The position numbers were made by a program, and so were the translations under genes. From positions 48,397-112,396 of the forward strand of contig NZ_JABSNM010000016.1 in the NCBI RefSeq assembly GCF_013294065.1: 64,000 nt of DNA. Reading direction: 5' to 3'. The notes under the pieces are model-generated. The model saw only the letters and a program-made list of their open reading frames with translations. It was not told the DNA's origin and did no database searches. The DNA comes from Sphaerotilus uruguayifluvii (lineage in GTDB: Bacteria > Pseudomonadota > Gammaproteobacteria > Burkholderiales > Burkholderiaceae_C). This document shows, piece by piece, positions 18,781 through 27,621 of this stretch (its first letter is position 1; each line of letters starts with the position of its first letter).

Positions 18781-19988
18781 ACCGCCGCCCGCAGACCGCC
18801 GCGCGACGCGCCCCGGGACTGGCGATGGCCGAGCTGCTGGTGGCGCTGCTGCTGCTGGCGATCGGCAGCCTGTCGATGCTGCGGCTGCAGGCCGGGCTGC
18901 GCCTGGACGAGGACCGGCTGCGCCAGCACGACGAGGCGCTGCGCCGCGCCGCCGACGACCTGGAGCAGCTGCGCGGCCAGGACAGCCGGCCCGAGCCGGT
19001 GCAGCGGCGGCCGCTGCCCGACGCCCTCGACGGCACGCTCTACCTGCTGGACCGCGAGCTGGCCGACGGTCCGGCGGCCCGGCTGCTCGGCCAGACCAGC
19101 CGCGTCGGCTGGACCGACCGGGCCGGCCAGCCGCAGTCGGTCGAGATCGGCAGCCTGTCGGCGCGGCTGGACGCCCGGCTGTCGGCCGCGACCCGGCTTG
19201 CGCGCCTCGATGCCTCGGGCCGCAGCGTCGGCCTGGGCCGGCCGGCGCCCTCCGCCCGCCTGCCGCCCGGCAGCCAGGACCTCGGCGACGGCCGACACGC
19301 CTGGCGCGCCCGGCCGGACGCGACGCTGATCTGGGTCTTCGACAGCGCCAGCGCCGCCGCGACGCTGCGCTGCGACAAGCCCGTGCCGGCCGCGGGCACG
19401 ACCGAGCGCCTCGATGCCGGCAGCCTCGGCAGCTGCAAGCTGCTGTCAGGCCTGCTGCTGTCGGGCCATGTGCGCTTCGCCACCGACACCGACACGGTCG
19501 GCGAGGCCCAGGCCGAGCAGCCCGCCTCGCCGGTGATGCCTCTGGGGCTGAAGCTGACGCTGAGCACCACCGGCCACCCGTCGCCGGCCTGGGAATGCGT
19601 GCACGACGGCCCGGACGGCGGCACGACCGGCAGCACGCGCACCTCGATCGCCTACCACTGCGTCATCCAGCCGGTCGCGCCGGCCTCGGGCGGACTGCCG
19701 CGCTGGTCGGGCCGGCTCGACCTGGTGCCCTCGGGCTGGCTGCTGGCCGACAGCGGCGCCACCACCGGCGCGACCGGGCGCTTCCGGATCTGCCGCTACA
19801 GCGCCGACCAGGACGGCAACGGCCGCATCGACGCGGCCGAGCATCCGGCCACCCACATCGCGGTGACGCTGCCGCTGGCCGCGCAGAACTTCCTGGTCAT
19901 CCGCGCCAGCGCACGCTGCCCGGTCGACACCGGCCCCTGGCCCTGGCCGGATCCGGTCGACGACAGCACGGTCGCGCACCAGCCCTGA
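18777..19988 (+). CDS. PilV-like type IV minor pilin with long C-terminal domain
   Basis: The 403-residue protein has a short leader (MNRRPQTAARRAPG) and a mature N-terminus LAMAELLVALLLLAIGSLSM with Glu at +5, the PilV signature pattern. The large C-terminal part is not recognisable beyond beta-rich segments, and has cysteines in TLRCDKP, GSCKLL and WECVHDG. It ends with an RFCRYSADQDGNGRIDAAEHP-like segment (residues about 340-363; read here as RFRICRYSADQDGNG) with an Asp/Asn-rich loop that could bind Ca. This is the last gene of the fimT-pilE-pilW-pilX-pilV-type unit. The start overlaps the preceding stop (ATGA). Confidence 0.78.
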   Translation: MNRRPQTAARRAPGLAMAELLVALLLLAIGSLSMLRLQAGLRLDEDRLRQHDEALRRAADDLEQLRGQDSRPEPVQRRPLPDALDGTLYLLDRELADGPAARLLGQTSRVGWTDRAGQPQSVEIGSLSARLDARLSAATRLARLDASGRSVGLGRPAPSARLPPGSQDLGDGRHAWRARPDATLIWVFDSASAAATLRCDKPVPAAGTTERLDAGSLGSCKLLSGLLLSGHVRFATDTDTVGEAQAEQPASPVMPLGLKLTLSTTGHPSPAWECVHDGPDGGTTGSTRTSIAYHCVIQPVAPASGGLPRWSGRLDLVPSGWLLADSGATTGATGRFRICRYSADQDGNGRIDAAEHPATHIAVTLPLAAQNFLVIRASARCPVDTGPWPWPDPVDDSTVAHQP

Positions 19989-20039
19989 CAGCCGCTCGTG
20001 CCCTGCCCGGACGCCGATGACGCGATGCACAATCCGGGC

Positions 20040-21221
20040 ATGCACGCCCTCGACGACACCCCGGACGATCTCCGCCCCGCCCCGCTGGCGCAGTTCAGCG
20101 CCCGCGACCAGATCGCGATGGCCGAGGCACTCGACCTGGCGGCCCGGGCCATCGGCCTGACCGAGCCCAATCCGCGGGTCGGCTGCGTGCTGACCGCGCC
20201 CGACGGGCAGGTCATCGGCCGCGGCCATACCCGCGAGGCCGGCGGCCCGCACGCCGAGGTGGTCGCGCTGCGCGAGGCCCGCGCCGCCGGCCACGAGCTG
20301 CGCGGCGCCACCGCCCATGTCACGCTCGAGCCCTGCAGCCACCACGGCCGCACGCCGCCGTGCGCCGACGCGCTGGTCGAGGCCGGCCTGGCGCGGGTGG
20401 TGATCGCCGCGCTCGACCCCAATCCGCTGGTGGCCGGGCGCGGCGTGCGCCGGCTGCGCGCCGCCGGCATCGAGGTGGTCCACGGCCTGATGGCCGAGGC
20501 CTCGCGCGAGCTCAACATCGGCTTCTTCTCGCGCATGCTCCGCGGCCGGCCCTGGGTGCGCCTGAAGGTCGCCGGCAGCCTGGACGGCCGCACGGCGCTG
20601 CCCGACGGACGCAGCCAGTGGATCACCGGCGCGGCCGCGCGCGCCGACGGCCATGCCTGGCGGCGCCGCGCCGGCGCGATCCTGACCGGCGTGGGCACGG
20701 TGCTCGACGACGACCCGCGCCTGGACACCCGCCTGGCGACCGATCCCTGGGGCCGGCTGCCGCTGCGGGTGGTGCTCGACAGCACGCTGCGCACGCCGCC
20801 GACCGCACGCCTGCTCGACGCCCCGGGCCGCGCGCTGCTGCTGTGCCTGCCCGCCGCCCTCGAGGACGAGACGCGCGTCGCGGCGCTGCGGCGCGACGGC
20901 GTCGAGATCGAGGCGGTCGCGCCCGGCGCCGACGGCCGGCCCGACCTCGCCTCGGTGCTGGCGCTGCTGGGCCGGCGCGGCATCAACGAGCTGCATGTCG
21001 AGGCCGGTGCGCGGCTCAACGGCGCGCTGCTGGCCGCCGGCCAGGTCGACGAGCTGCTGGCCTATGTCGCGCCGGTGCTGCTCGGCGAGGGCCGCGGGCT
21101 GGCCGCCTTCGGGCCGCCGGCCTCGCTCGACCAGGCCTGGCGGCTGGCGCTGCACGACGTCGCCCGGGTCGGCGAGGACGTGCGCCTGATCGGCCGTCCG
21201 GGCGCACGGACCAGCGCCTAG
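20040..21221 (+). CDS. ribD: bifunctional riboflavin biosynthesis deaminase/reductase
   Basis: The 393-residue RibD carries out the second and third steps of riboflavin synthesis. The N-terminal deaminase domain has HAEVVAL and PCSHHGRTPPC, supplying zinc ligands and the catalytic Glu. The C-terminal reductase domain begins near residue 180 (RPWVRLKVAGSLDGRTA) and includes GVGTVLDDDPRL and ELHVEAGARLNGALL. A CACAAT box ends six bases before the ATG, favouring this start over upstream in-frame ATGs. It heads the ribD-ribBA-ribH-nusB cluster. Riboflavin synthase (ribE), often located between ribD and ribBA, is absent here. Confidence 0.95.
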   Translation: MHALDDTPDDLRPAPLAQFSARDQIAMAEALDLAARAIGLTEPNPRVGCVLTAPDGQVIGRGHTREAGGPHAEVVALREARAAGHELRGATAHVTLEPCSHHGRTPPCADALVEAGLARVVIAALDPNPLVAGRGVRRLRAAGIEVVHGLMAEASRELNIGFFSRMLRGRPWVRLKVAGSLDGRTALPDGRSQWITGAAARADGHAWRRRAGAILTGVGTVLDDDPRLDTRLATDPWGRLPLRVVLDSTLRTPPTARLLDAPGRALLLCLPAALEDETRVAALRRDGVEIEAVAPGADGRPDLASVLALLGRRGINELHVEAGARLNGALLAAGQVDELLAYVAPVLLGEGRGLAAFGPPASLDQAWRLALHDVARVGEDVRLIGRPGARTSA

Positions 21222-21280
21222 GGGACAGACTCGAAGGCCCCCGCGAGGGACAAGCCCTGCCGAGCGCCTACAATCCAGGG

Positions 21281-22378
21281 ATGTCGATTTCTCCGATACC
21301 CGAGCTGGTGGCCGAGCTGGCGGCCGGTCGCATGATCATCCTCGTCGACGAGGAGGACCGCGAGAACGAGGGCGACCTGGTCCTCGCCGCCGATCTGGTG
21401 ACGCCTGAAGCCATCAACTTCATGGCCAGATACGGCCGCGGCCTGATCTGCCTGACGCTGACGCGCGAGCGCTGCGAGTTCCTGCAGCTGCCGCCGATGG
21501 CCGCGCGCAACGGCACCAAGCACAGCACCGCCTTCACCGTCTCGATCGAGGCGGCCACCGGCGTCACCACCGGCATCTCGGCGGCGGACCGCGCGCGCAC
21601 CGTGGAGGCCGCGGTCGCCCGCGACGGCCGGCCCGCCGACCTGGTCCAGCCCGGCCACATCTTCCCGCTGCAGGCCCAGGACGGCGGCGTGCTGATGCGC
21701 GCCGGCCACACCGAGGCCGGCTGCGATCTGGCCCGCATGGCCGGCCTGTCGCCCGCCTCGGTGATCTGCGAGATCATGAAGGACGACGGCACGATGGCGC
21801 GCCTGCCCGACCTGCAGGAATTCGCCCGCGAGCACGGCCTGAAGATCGGCACCATCGCCGACCTGATCGCCTACCGCAGCCGCAACGAGACGCTGATCGA
21901 GCCGCTGCACCAGGCCCCGCTGACGACGCCCTGGGGCGCCTTCGACAGCCGCGTCTACCGCGACCGCACCGGCCAGGTCCACCTCGCGCTGTCCAAGGGC
22001 CGCTGGACGCCCGACGACGAGCTGCTGGTGCGGGTGCACGAGCCGCTGTCGGTGCTGGACCTGCTCGACGTCGGCCGCGCGCGCCACTCCTGGGCGCTGC
22101 CGGACGCGCTGGCGACGATCGAGTCGGCCGGGCGCGGCGTGGCGGTGCTGCTCAACGTCGGCCAGGACGCGCAGGCGCTGCTGGGCCTGGCGCAGCCGCA
22201 GCCGGCCGAGCCGGCCCGCACCGCCATGGACCTGCGCACCTACGGCGTGGGCGCGCAGATCCTGCGCGACCTCGGCGTGCGTCGCATGAAGCTGATGAGC
22301 AACCGCCGCCGCATGCCGAGCATGGTCGGCTACGGCCTGGAAGTCACCGGCTTCCTGCCGTCCGAGCCCCAGGCCTGA
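21281..22378 (+). CDS. ribBA: 3,4-dihydroxy-2-butanone 4-phosphate synthase with degenerate GTP cyclohydrolase II domain
   Basis: The 365-residue protein has an N-terminal DHBP synthase domain ([14 protein letters not shown], the acidic loop, and [14 protein letters not shown]) that makes the four-carbon unit of riboflavin from ribulose 5-phosphate. The C-terminal half keeps the fold of GTP cyclohydrolase II ([20 protein letters not shown]) but lacks the three zinc-binding cysteines normally found after the RVHSECLTGD-type motif, which here reads [15 protein letters not shown]. The second domain is therefore probably inactive and a separate RibA is expected elsewhere. TACAAT ends six bases before the ATG. 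No FMN riboswitch precedes the gene. Confidence 0.93.
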   Translation: MSISPIPELVAELAAGRMIILVDEEDRENEGDLVLAADLVTPEAINFMARYGRGLICLTLTRERCEFLQLPPMAARNGTKHSTAFTVSIEAATGVTTGISAADRARTVEAAVARDGRPADLVQPGHIFPLQAQDGGVLMRAGHTEAGCDLARMAGLSPASVICEIMKDDGTMARLPDLQEFAREHGLKIGTIADLIAYRSRNETLIEPLHQAPLTTPWGAFDSRVYRDRTGQVHLALSKGRWTPDDELLVRVHEPLSVLDLLDVGRARHSWALPDALATIESAGRGVAVLLNVGQDAQALLGLAQPQPAEPARTAMDLRTYGVGAQILRDLGVRRMKLMSNRRRMPSMVGYGLEVTGFLPSEPQA

Positions 22379-22415
22379 GCGCCAACACGCCGACCCTCAC
22401 CACGGAGTCATCGCC

Positions 22416-22880
22416 ATGCAAGGTGCCGACAAGGGCCAATCCACCCGTCTGGACGGCAGCGACCTGCGCGTCGCCATCGTCCAGGCCCGCTTCAACGCCG
22501 AGCTGACCGACCGGCTCGCGCAGAGCTGCATCGCCGAGCTGCAGCGCCTGGGCGTCGAGGAGCGCCACATCCGCCACGTCAGCGTGCCCGGCGCGCTGGA
22601 GGTGCCGGTGGCGCTGCAGGCGCTGGCCGAGGCCGACGAGCATGACGCGCTGATCGCGCTGGGCTGCATCATCCGTGGCGAGACCTACCACTTCGAACTG
22701 GTCGCCAACGAGAGCGGCGCCGGCGTGACCCGGGTGTCGCTCGATCATGGCGTGCCGATCGCCAATGCCATCCTGACCGTCGAGAACGAGGCCCAGGCCT
22801 GGGCCCGCGCCGAGGACAAGGGCGCCGACGCGGCCCGCGTCGCGGTCGAGATGGCGAATCTGCTGGAAGAATTGTCTTGA
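22416..22880 (+). CDS. ribH: 6,7-dimethyl-8-ribityllumazine synthase
   Basis: The 154-residue protein condenses the RibD and RibB products to lumazine and forms icosahedral or pentameric capsids. Conserved segments are [26 protein letters not shown], and the catalytic region [20 protein letters not shown] with the active-site histidine. The start codon follows a short 37-base gap after ribBA. Its stop overlaps the TTG start of nusB (TTGA), so the two are translationally coupled, a classic arrangement in proteobacteria. Confidence 0.97.
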   Translation: MQGADKGQSTRLDGSDLRVAIVQARFNAELTDRLAQSCIAELQRLGVEERHIRHVSVPGALEVPVALQALAEADEHDALIALGCIIRGETYHFELVANESGAGVTRVSLDHGVPIANAILTVENEAQAWARAEDKGADAARVAVEMANLLEELS

Positions 22881-23395
22881 ACCCGAATCCGAATCCGAAA
22901 TCCCGCTCGCAGGCCCCTGGCCAGGCCGGAGCGCCCCGTCCGAAGTCCGCCCGCCGCCGCTCGCGCGAGCTGGCGCTGCAGGGCCTGTACGAGTGGCTGA
23001 TCAGCCGCACCGACGTCGGCGTCGTGCTGGCGCACATGCGCGAGCAGGACGAGCACGGCCGCTGCGACAGCGCCCACCTCGACGCGCTGCTGCAGGGCTG
23101 CATCGCGCAGATCGCCGACCTGGACGGCGTGATCGCGCCGCACCTGGACCGCAGCGTGGCTCAGCTCTCGCCGGTCGAGCATGCGGTGCTGCTGATCGGC
23201 ACCTACGAGCTGCGCCACTGCATGGACGTGCCCTACCGGGTCGCGATCAACGAGGCGGTCGAGCTGGCCAAGTCCTTCGGCGGCACCGACGGCCACAAGT
23301 ACGTCAACGGCGTGCTCGACAAGGCGGCCGCGGGGCTGCGCCCGGACGAGGTCGCGGCCCAGCGCGCGGCCCGCAGCGCCTCGCGCCCGTCCTGA
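22877..23395 (+). CDS. nusB: transcription antitermination factor NusB
   Basis: The 172-residue NusB binds boxA RNA with NusE and prevents premature termination in rRNA operons. Family segments are [18 protein letters not shown], the acidic middle, [45 protein letters not shown]. It starts with a rare TTG overlapping the ribH stop. The N-terminus has a basic, low-complexity Asn/Pro stretch ([12 protein letters not shown]), longer than in E. coli (139 residues). It closes the riboflavin block and is followed by an aminotransferase gene. Confidence 0.95.
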   Translation: MNPNPNPKSRSQAPGQAGAPRPKSARRRSRELALQGLYEWLISRTDVGVVLAHMREQDEHGRCDSAHLDALLQGCIAQIADLDGVIAPHLDRSVAQLSPVEHAVLLIGTYELRHCMDVPYRVAINEAVELAKSFGGTDGHKYVNGVLDKAAAGLRPDEVAAQRAARSASRPS

Positions 23396-23436
23396 GGACG
23401 GCCGGACCCCGAGGTCGAGACCGCACGCAACCGACG

Positions 23437-24651
23437 ATGGACCGACACCCCGCCGCCCGACCTGACCCCCATCGCCTGGCCGACCGCGTCGCCGGGATCG
23501 AGCCCTTCTGGGTGATGGAGTGCGCCAAGGCCGCCGACGAGATCGCCCGCAGCCCGGCCTGCGATCCGGCCCTCGGCGGCGAGCCGATGATCTACCTGAA
23601 CATCGGCGAGCCCGACACCACCGCGCCGCCGGCGGTGGCCGAGGCGGCGCAGCGCTGCATCGCCGCCGGCCGGACCCAGTACACCCCGGCCACCGGCCTG
23701 CCGGCCCTGCGCGAGGCGATCTCGCGCTGGTATGCCGAGCGCTGGGGCGCGGACGTGCCGGCGCGTCGCATCGTCGTGACCGCCGGTGCCTCGGCGGCGC
23801 TGCAGCTGCTGACGAGCGCGGTGGTCGGCCCCGGCGACGAGATCCTGATGCCGGATCCGAGCTATCCGTGCAACCGCCATTTCGTCACCGCCGCCGGCGG
23901 CGTCGCCCGGCTGCTGCCGGCCGAGGCCGCGCAGCGCTTCCAGCTCGACGCGGGCTCGGTCGAGGCGGCCTGGAGCGAGGCGACCCGCGGCGTGATGCTG
24001 GCCTCGCCGTCGAACCCGACCGGCACCTCGATCGCGCCCGACGAGCTCGCCCGCATCGCCGCCGTGGTGCGCGCGCGCGGCGGCCTGACCATCGTCGACG
24101 AGATCTACCTCGGCCTGAGCTACGACGGCCAGGCGCGCAGCGCGGCGACGCTGGGCGAGGACGTGGTCGTCGTCAACAGCTTCTCCAAGTATTTCGGCAT
24201 GACCGGCTGGCGGCTGGGCTGGATGGTGCTGCCCGAGGCGCTGGTGCCGGCGGTCGAGAAGCTGGCGCAGAACCTCTACATCTGCGCCTCGACGGTCGCG
24301 CAGCACGCCGCGCTGGCCTGCTTCGAGCCCGCGACGCTGGCGCTGTGCGAGCAGCGCCGCCTGGCGATGCAGGCGCGGCGCGACTTCATCGTGCCGGCGC
24401 TGGAGTCGCTCGGCCTGGCGGTGCCGGTGCGCCCCGACGGCGCCTTCTACGTCTGGTTCGACACCCGCGCGCATGCGCCCGACAGCTGGACCTTCTGCAT
24501 GGAGATGATGCAGCGCGCCCACATCGCGCTGACGCCGGGGCGCGACTTCGGCCATGCGCAGACCGCGCATCACGCCCGCCTGTCGTTCGCCAGCTCGATG
24601 GAAGACCTGCACGAGGCGACCCGGCGCCTGCGGCGGGTGCTGCGGCGCTGA
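23437..24651 (+). CDS. class I/II PLP-dependent aminotransferase
   Basis: The 404-residue protein is a fold-type I aminotransferase. The PLP lysine is Lys251 in NSFSKYFGMTGWRLGW, and the phosphate/cofactor residues lie in TAGASAALQLL, SPSNPTGTSI and VDEIYLGLSY. It resembles aspartate-type or branched-specificity aminotransferases commonly found beside nusB/ribH in Burkholderiales; the donor and acceptor cannot be assigned. The start is the first ATG after nusB and gives the usual N-terminus RVAGIEPFWVMECAKAADE. It is probably cotranscribed with nusB and the kinase gene that follows 30 bases later. Confidence 0.9.
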   Translation: MDRHPAARPDPHRLADRVAGIEPFWVMECAKAADEIARSPACDPALGGEPMIYLNIGEPDTTAPPAVAEAAQRCIAAGRTQYTPATGLPALREAISRWYAERWGADVPARRIVVTAGASAALQLLTSAVVGPGDEILMPDPSYPCNRHFVTAAGGVARLLPAEAAQRFQLDAGSVEAAWSEATRGVMLASPSNPTGTSIAPDELARIAAVVRARGGLTIVDEIYLGLSYDGQARSAATLGEDVVVVNSFSKYFGMTGWRLGWMVLPEALVPAVEKLAQNLYICASTVAQHAALACFEPATLALCEQRRLAMQARRDFIVPALESLGLAVPVRPDGAFYVWFDTRAHAPDSWTFCMEMMQRAHIALTPGRDFGHAQTAHHARLSFASSMEDLHEATRRLRRVLRR

Positions 24652-24681
24652 ACGGCCCGGTCACGCGAGGCTGCCGCAGTC

Positions 24682-25947
24682 ATGACCACCTCCACCCGCC
24701 CCCGCCAGCAGCCGCCCGGAGCGCCTGGATCGCCCGAGGCCGGCTGGCTGCCGACCGACCCCGGCGCGCTGACCGAGACGCTGCCGCCCGACAGCCTGCC
24801 CTTCGAGCAGCAGATCGGCGCGGCGCTGGACCTCAGCCTGCCGGGCGAGACGACCACGCCGGTGCCGCCGCTGCCGCCGGCGCCGCCGGTGCAGATTCCG
24901 GACGCGCAGGCGCTGCTGAACCAGAACCAGATGGGCCGCTACGTGCTCGAGCGCCCGCTGGGCGCCGGCGGCCTGGGCACCGTCTGGTCGGCCTACGACA
25001 CCGTGCTGACGCGCCGCGTCGCGGTCAAGACGCTGCCGCTGGCGGTGCCCGACGGCGAGCGCGAGCCGCTGGTGGCGCGGGTGCTCGACGAGGCGCGCGC
25101 GGCCGCGCGCCTGAGCCATCCTCACATCGTCACCGTGCACGACGCCGGCGTCAGCCCGGAGGGCGCCTACATCGCGATGGAGCTGCTGCGCGGCAAGGAC
25201 CTGTCGCAGATGCTGCGCGCGGGCTGGCGTCCCAGCGGCGAGCAGGCCGCGCTGATCGTGCGCCGCGTCGCCGACGCGCTGAGCTACGCGCACGGCAAGG
25301 GCGTCGTGCACCGCGACATCAAGCCCGGCAACATCTTCATGGTCGGGCGCACCCGGCCGGTGGTGCTGGACTTCGGCATCGCGCAGCTGCTGCACCAGGC
25401 CGAGGCGATCGGCGGTCCGGCGCTGGGCTCGCCCTACTACGCCGCGCCGGAGCAGTTCGACGGCCGCGAGTGCGATCCGCGCACCGACGTCTACTCGCTC
25501 GGCGTGGTGCTCTACGAGCTGCTGTGCGGCCAGCGACCCTACCTCGGCGGCACGCTGACCGAGATCCGCGCCTCGGTGCGCACCGGGCGGCCGCGCCACC
25601 CCTGCGAGCTCGACGCCGGCGTGCCGCGCGAGCTCGCCGAGATCGCGCTGAAGGCGATCCGCATCGATCCGGAGCAGCGCCATCGCACCGCCGGCACGAT
25701 GGCGCGCGAGCTGCGCGCCTGGCTGTCCTCGCACAGCGCCGGCAGCGAGGCGGCGCCTGCGGCCGGCCCGAGCCTGCAGCCGCTGGCCTCGCAGCCGCCG
25801 CCGCCCTCGACGATGCCCACGCCGCTGCAGCTGCCCGCGGTGCTCGCGCCGGAGCCTCGGCGGCCGAGCTGGGTGCTCAGCACGCTGCTGCTGGTCGTGC
25901 TGCTGCTGCTGCTGCTGGTGGCCACGCTGCTGTGGGCGCGCACCTGA
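24682..25947 (+). CDS. eukaryote-like membrane serine/threonine protein kinase
   Basis: This is a 421-residue Hanks-type kinase. After a Pro-rich N-terminus (1-75) the kinase domain runs from about 87 to 350. Key residues are the glycine loop LGAGGLGTVW (93-102), Lys116 in RRVAVKTL, HRDIKPGN with Asp212 and Asn217, DFG at 230-232, and the AAPEQF activation-segment end. A second Pro/Ser linker leads to a single transmembrane helix at about 394-417 with a short tail, so the kinase faces the cytoplasm. No PASTA or other sensor domain is present. It sits between the aminotransferase and ybgC-tolQRA, 43 bases before ybgC, which makes Tol-pathway proteins possible substrates (inferred). Confidence 0.93.
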   Translation: MTTSTRPRQQPPGAPGSPEAGWLPTDPGALTETLPPDSLPFEQQIGAALDLSLPGETTTPVPPLPPAPPVQIPDAQALLNQNQMGRYVLERPLGAGGLGTVWSAYDTVLTRRVAVKTLPLAVPDGEREPLVARVLDEARAAARLSHPHIVTVHDAGVSPEGAYIAMELLRGKDLSQMLRAGWRPSGEQAALIVRRVADALSYAHGKGVVHRDIKPGNIFMVGRTRPVVLDFGIAQLLHQAEAIGGPALGSPYYAAPEQFDGRECDPRTDVYSLGVVLYELLCGQRPYLGGTLTEIRASVRTGRPRHPCELDAGVPRELAEIALKAIRIDPEQRHRTAGTMARELRAWLSSHSAGSEAAPAAGPSLQPLASQPPPPSTMPTPLQLPAVLAPEPRRPSWVLSTLLLVVLLLLLLVATLLWART

Positions 25948-25990
25948 TGAAGACCTGCCCGCCCGGGCCCCGGCCCCCGATCCCGACCCG

Positions 25991-26416
25991 ATGACCATTC
26001 CGACCCCGCCGCCGATCGCCGGATTCCGCTGGCCGCTGCGCATCTACTGGGAGGACACCGACGCCGGCGGCGTGGTGTTCTACGCCAACTACCTGAAGTT
26101 CTTCGAGCGCGCGCGCACCGAGTGGCTGCGCGAGCTCGGCTTCTCGCAGGAGGCGATGCGGCTGCAGGAGGCGGCGATGTTCGTCGTCACCGACACCGCG
26201 GTGCGCTACCGCCAGCCGGCGCGGCTCGACGATCGCATCGAGGTCACCGTGCGGCTGGCCGAGGCGGGCCGCGCCAGCCTCGTGCTCGACCAGCAGGCCT
26301 GGCGCGAGGACACGCTGCTGGCCGAAGGCCGCATCCGCATCGGCTGCGTCGATGCCGCCACGCTGCGGCCCCGGCGCATGCCGGCTTCCCTGCTGTCCGT
26401 GCTCGGACTCTCCTGA
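25991..26416 (+). CDS. ybgC: Tol-Pal-associated acyl-CoA thioesterase
   Basis: The 141-residue hot-dog-fold thioesterase is the usual first gene of the tol cluster. The active-site segment is YWEDTDAGGVVFYANYLKFFERARTEWL, with the catalytic Asp near residue 22. Homologues hydrolyse short-chain or phospholipid-related acyl-CoA and associate with acyl carrier protein. It is followed nine bases later by tolQ. The start ATG at 25991 gives a normal-length protein. Confidence 0.95.
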   Translation: MTIPTPPPIAGFRWPLRIYWEDTDAGGVVFYANYLKFFERARTEWLRELGFSQEAMRLQEAAMFVVTDTAVRYRQPARLDDRIEVTVRLAEAGRASLVLDQQAWREDTLLAEGRIRIGCVDAATLRPRRMPASLLSVLGLS

Positions 26417-26425
26417 GGTGGATTG

Positions 26426-27130
26426 ATGAACCAGGACCTGAACATCCTGCAGCTGGTGATGCATGCCAGCATCGTGGTGCAGCTCGTCATGGCGGTGCTG
26501 CTGCTGGTGTCGCTGGCGAGCTGGGCCGTCATCGTGGCCAAGGTCGTCGGCCTGCGCCGGGTGCGCGGCGGCAACGACCGCTTCGAGCGCGACTTCTGGT
26601 CGGGCCGCCACATCAACGAGCTCTACCAGCAGAGCGAGCGCAACGCGCACCTGTCGGCGCCGATGGAGCGCATCTTCACCGCCGGCATGCGCGAGTTCCT
26701 GAAGCTGCGCGAGCGCCGCGTCGGCGATCCCGGCACGATGCTCGACGGCGCCCGGCGCGCGATGCGCGCGAGCTTCCAGCGCGAGCTCGACGTCATCGAG
26801 TCCAACCTGTCCTTCCTGGCCACCGTCGGCTCGGTCTCGCCCTACGTCGGCCTGTTCGGCACCGTCTGGGGCATCATGCACGCCTTCACCGGCCTGTCGA
26901 ACCTGCAGCAGGTGACGCTGTCCACCGTCGCGCCGGGCATCGCCGAGGCGCTGGTGGCCACCGCGATCGGCCTCTTCGCCGCGATTCCGGCGGTCATCGC
27001 CTACAACCGCTTCGCCCGCGACATCGACCGCCTGGCGATCCAGCAGGAGACCTTCATGGAGGAGTTCTCCAACATCCTGGCGCGCAACGTCGGCCAGATG
27101 GCCGCCGCGCAGCCGGCCGCCACGCACTGA
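26426..27130 (+). CDS. tolQ: Tol-Pal system proton-channel subunit TolQ
   Basis: The 234-residue inner-membrane protein has three transmembrane segments (about 17-40, 137-158 and 170-195). The conserved ExbB/TolQ region reads SVSPYVGLFGTVWGIMHAF, and the third helix ends IAEALVATAIGLFAAIPAVIAYN. With TolR it forms the proton-driven motor that energises TolA for outer-membrane constriction at division. A GAGGTG ribosome site eight bases before the ATG sets the start at 26426. Confidence 0.96.
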   Translation: MNQDLNILQLVMHASIVVQLVMAVLLLVSLASWAVIVAKVVGLRRVRGGNDRFERDFWSGRHINELYQQSERNAHLSAPMERIFTAGMREFLKLRERRVGDPGTMLDGARRAMRASFQRELDVIESNLSFLATVGSVSPYVGLFGTVWGIMHAFTGLSNLQQVTLSTVAPGIAEALVATAIGLFAAIPAVIAYNRFARDIDRLAIQQETFMEEFSNILARNVGQMAAAQPAATH

Positions 27131-27158
27131 GCGCACCCGCGCACCGGAGGCCGCCGCC

Positions 27159-27608
27159 ATGCCCGCCGTCCAGTCCCGCTCCGGATCGGGGCGCCGCCGC
27201 ACGATCAACGAGATCAACATGGTCCCGTTCATCGACGTGATGCTGGTGCTGCTGATCATCTTCATGGTCTGCGCGCCGCTGATGACGCCCGGCGTCGTCG
27301 ACCTGCCCACCGTCGGACAGGCGCAGCGCCAGCCCGACCGCGTCATCGAGGTCATCGTCGACGCCGACGGCCAGCTGCGCCTGAAGGTCGACGGCCGCAC
27401 GCCCGCCGGCACCGCCCCGGACGAGCGCGTCGCGCTCGGCGGCCTGGCCGGCCGGGTGAAGTCGCTCGCCGAAGGCGCCGCGCAGGTGCCGGTCATCATC
27501 GCCGCCGACAAGGGCGTGCGCTACGAGCTGGTCGTCAAGGTGATGGACACGCTGCAGCGCGCCGGCGTGGCCCGCGTCGGCCTGGCGGTGCGCACCAGCG
27601 GCGGCTGA
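27159..27608 (+). CDS. tolR: Tol-Pal system protein TolR
   Basis: The 149-residue protein has a cytoplasmic N-terminus, one transmembrane helix (about 24-44) containing the essential acid in NMVPFIDVMLVLLIIFMV, and a periplasmic ExbD/TolR domain. The Asp in the helix is the proton-carrying residue of the TolQR motor. A GGAGG site precedes the ATG. It sits between tolQ and tolA in the standard order. Confidence 0.96.
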   Translation: MPAVQSRSGSGRRRTINEINMVPFIDVMLVLLIIFMVCAPLMTPGVVDLPTVGQAQRQPDRVIEVIVDADGQLRLKVDGRTPAGTAPDERVALGGLAGRVKSLAEGAAQVPVIIAADKGVRYELVVKVMDTLQRAGVARVGLAVRTSGG

Positions 27609-27621
27609 AGGGGCCCGGCCG

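Noticed and set aside
16189..19298. Long minus-strand frames across the minor-pilin operon
   Set aside because: Arg/Ala/Pro/Ser-rich shadows; the plus-strand frames have prepilin signals and overlapping starts.
21222..21280. FMN riboswitch upstream of ribBA
   Set aside because: Only 59 bases lie between ribD and ribBA, and a -10 box sits six bases before the ATG; no FMN-element motifs.
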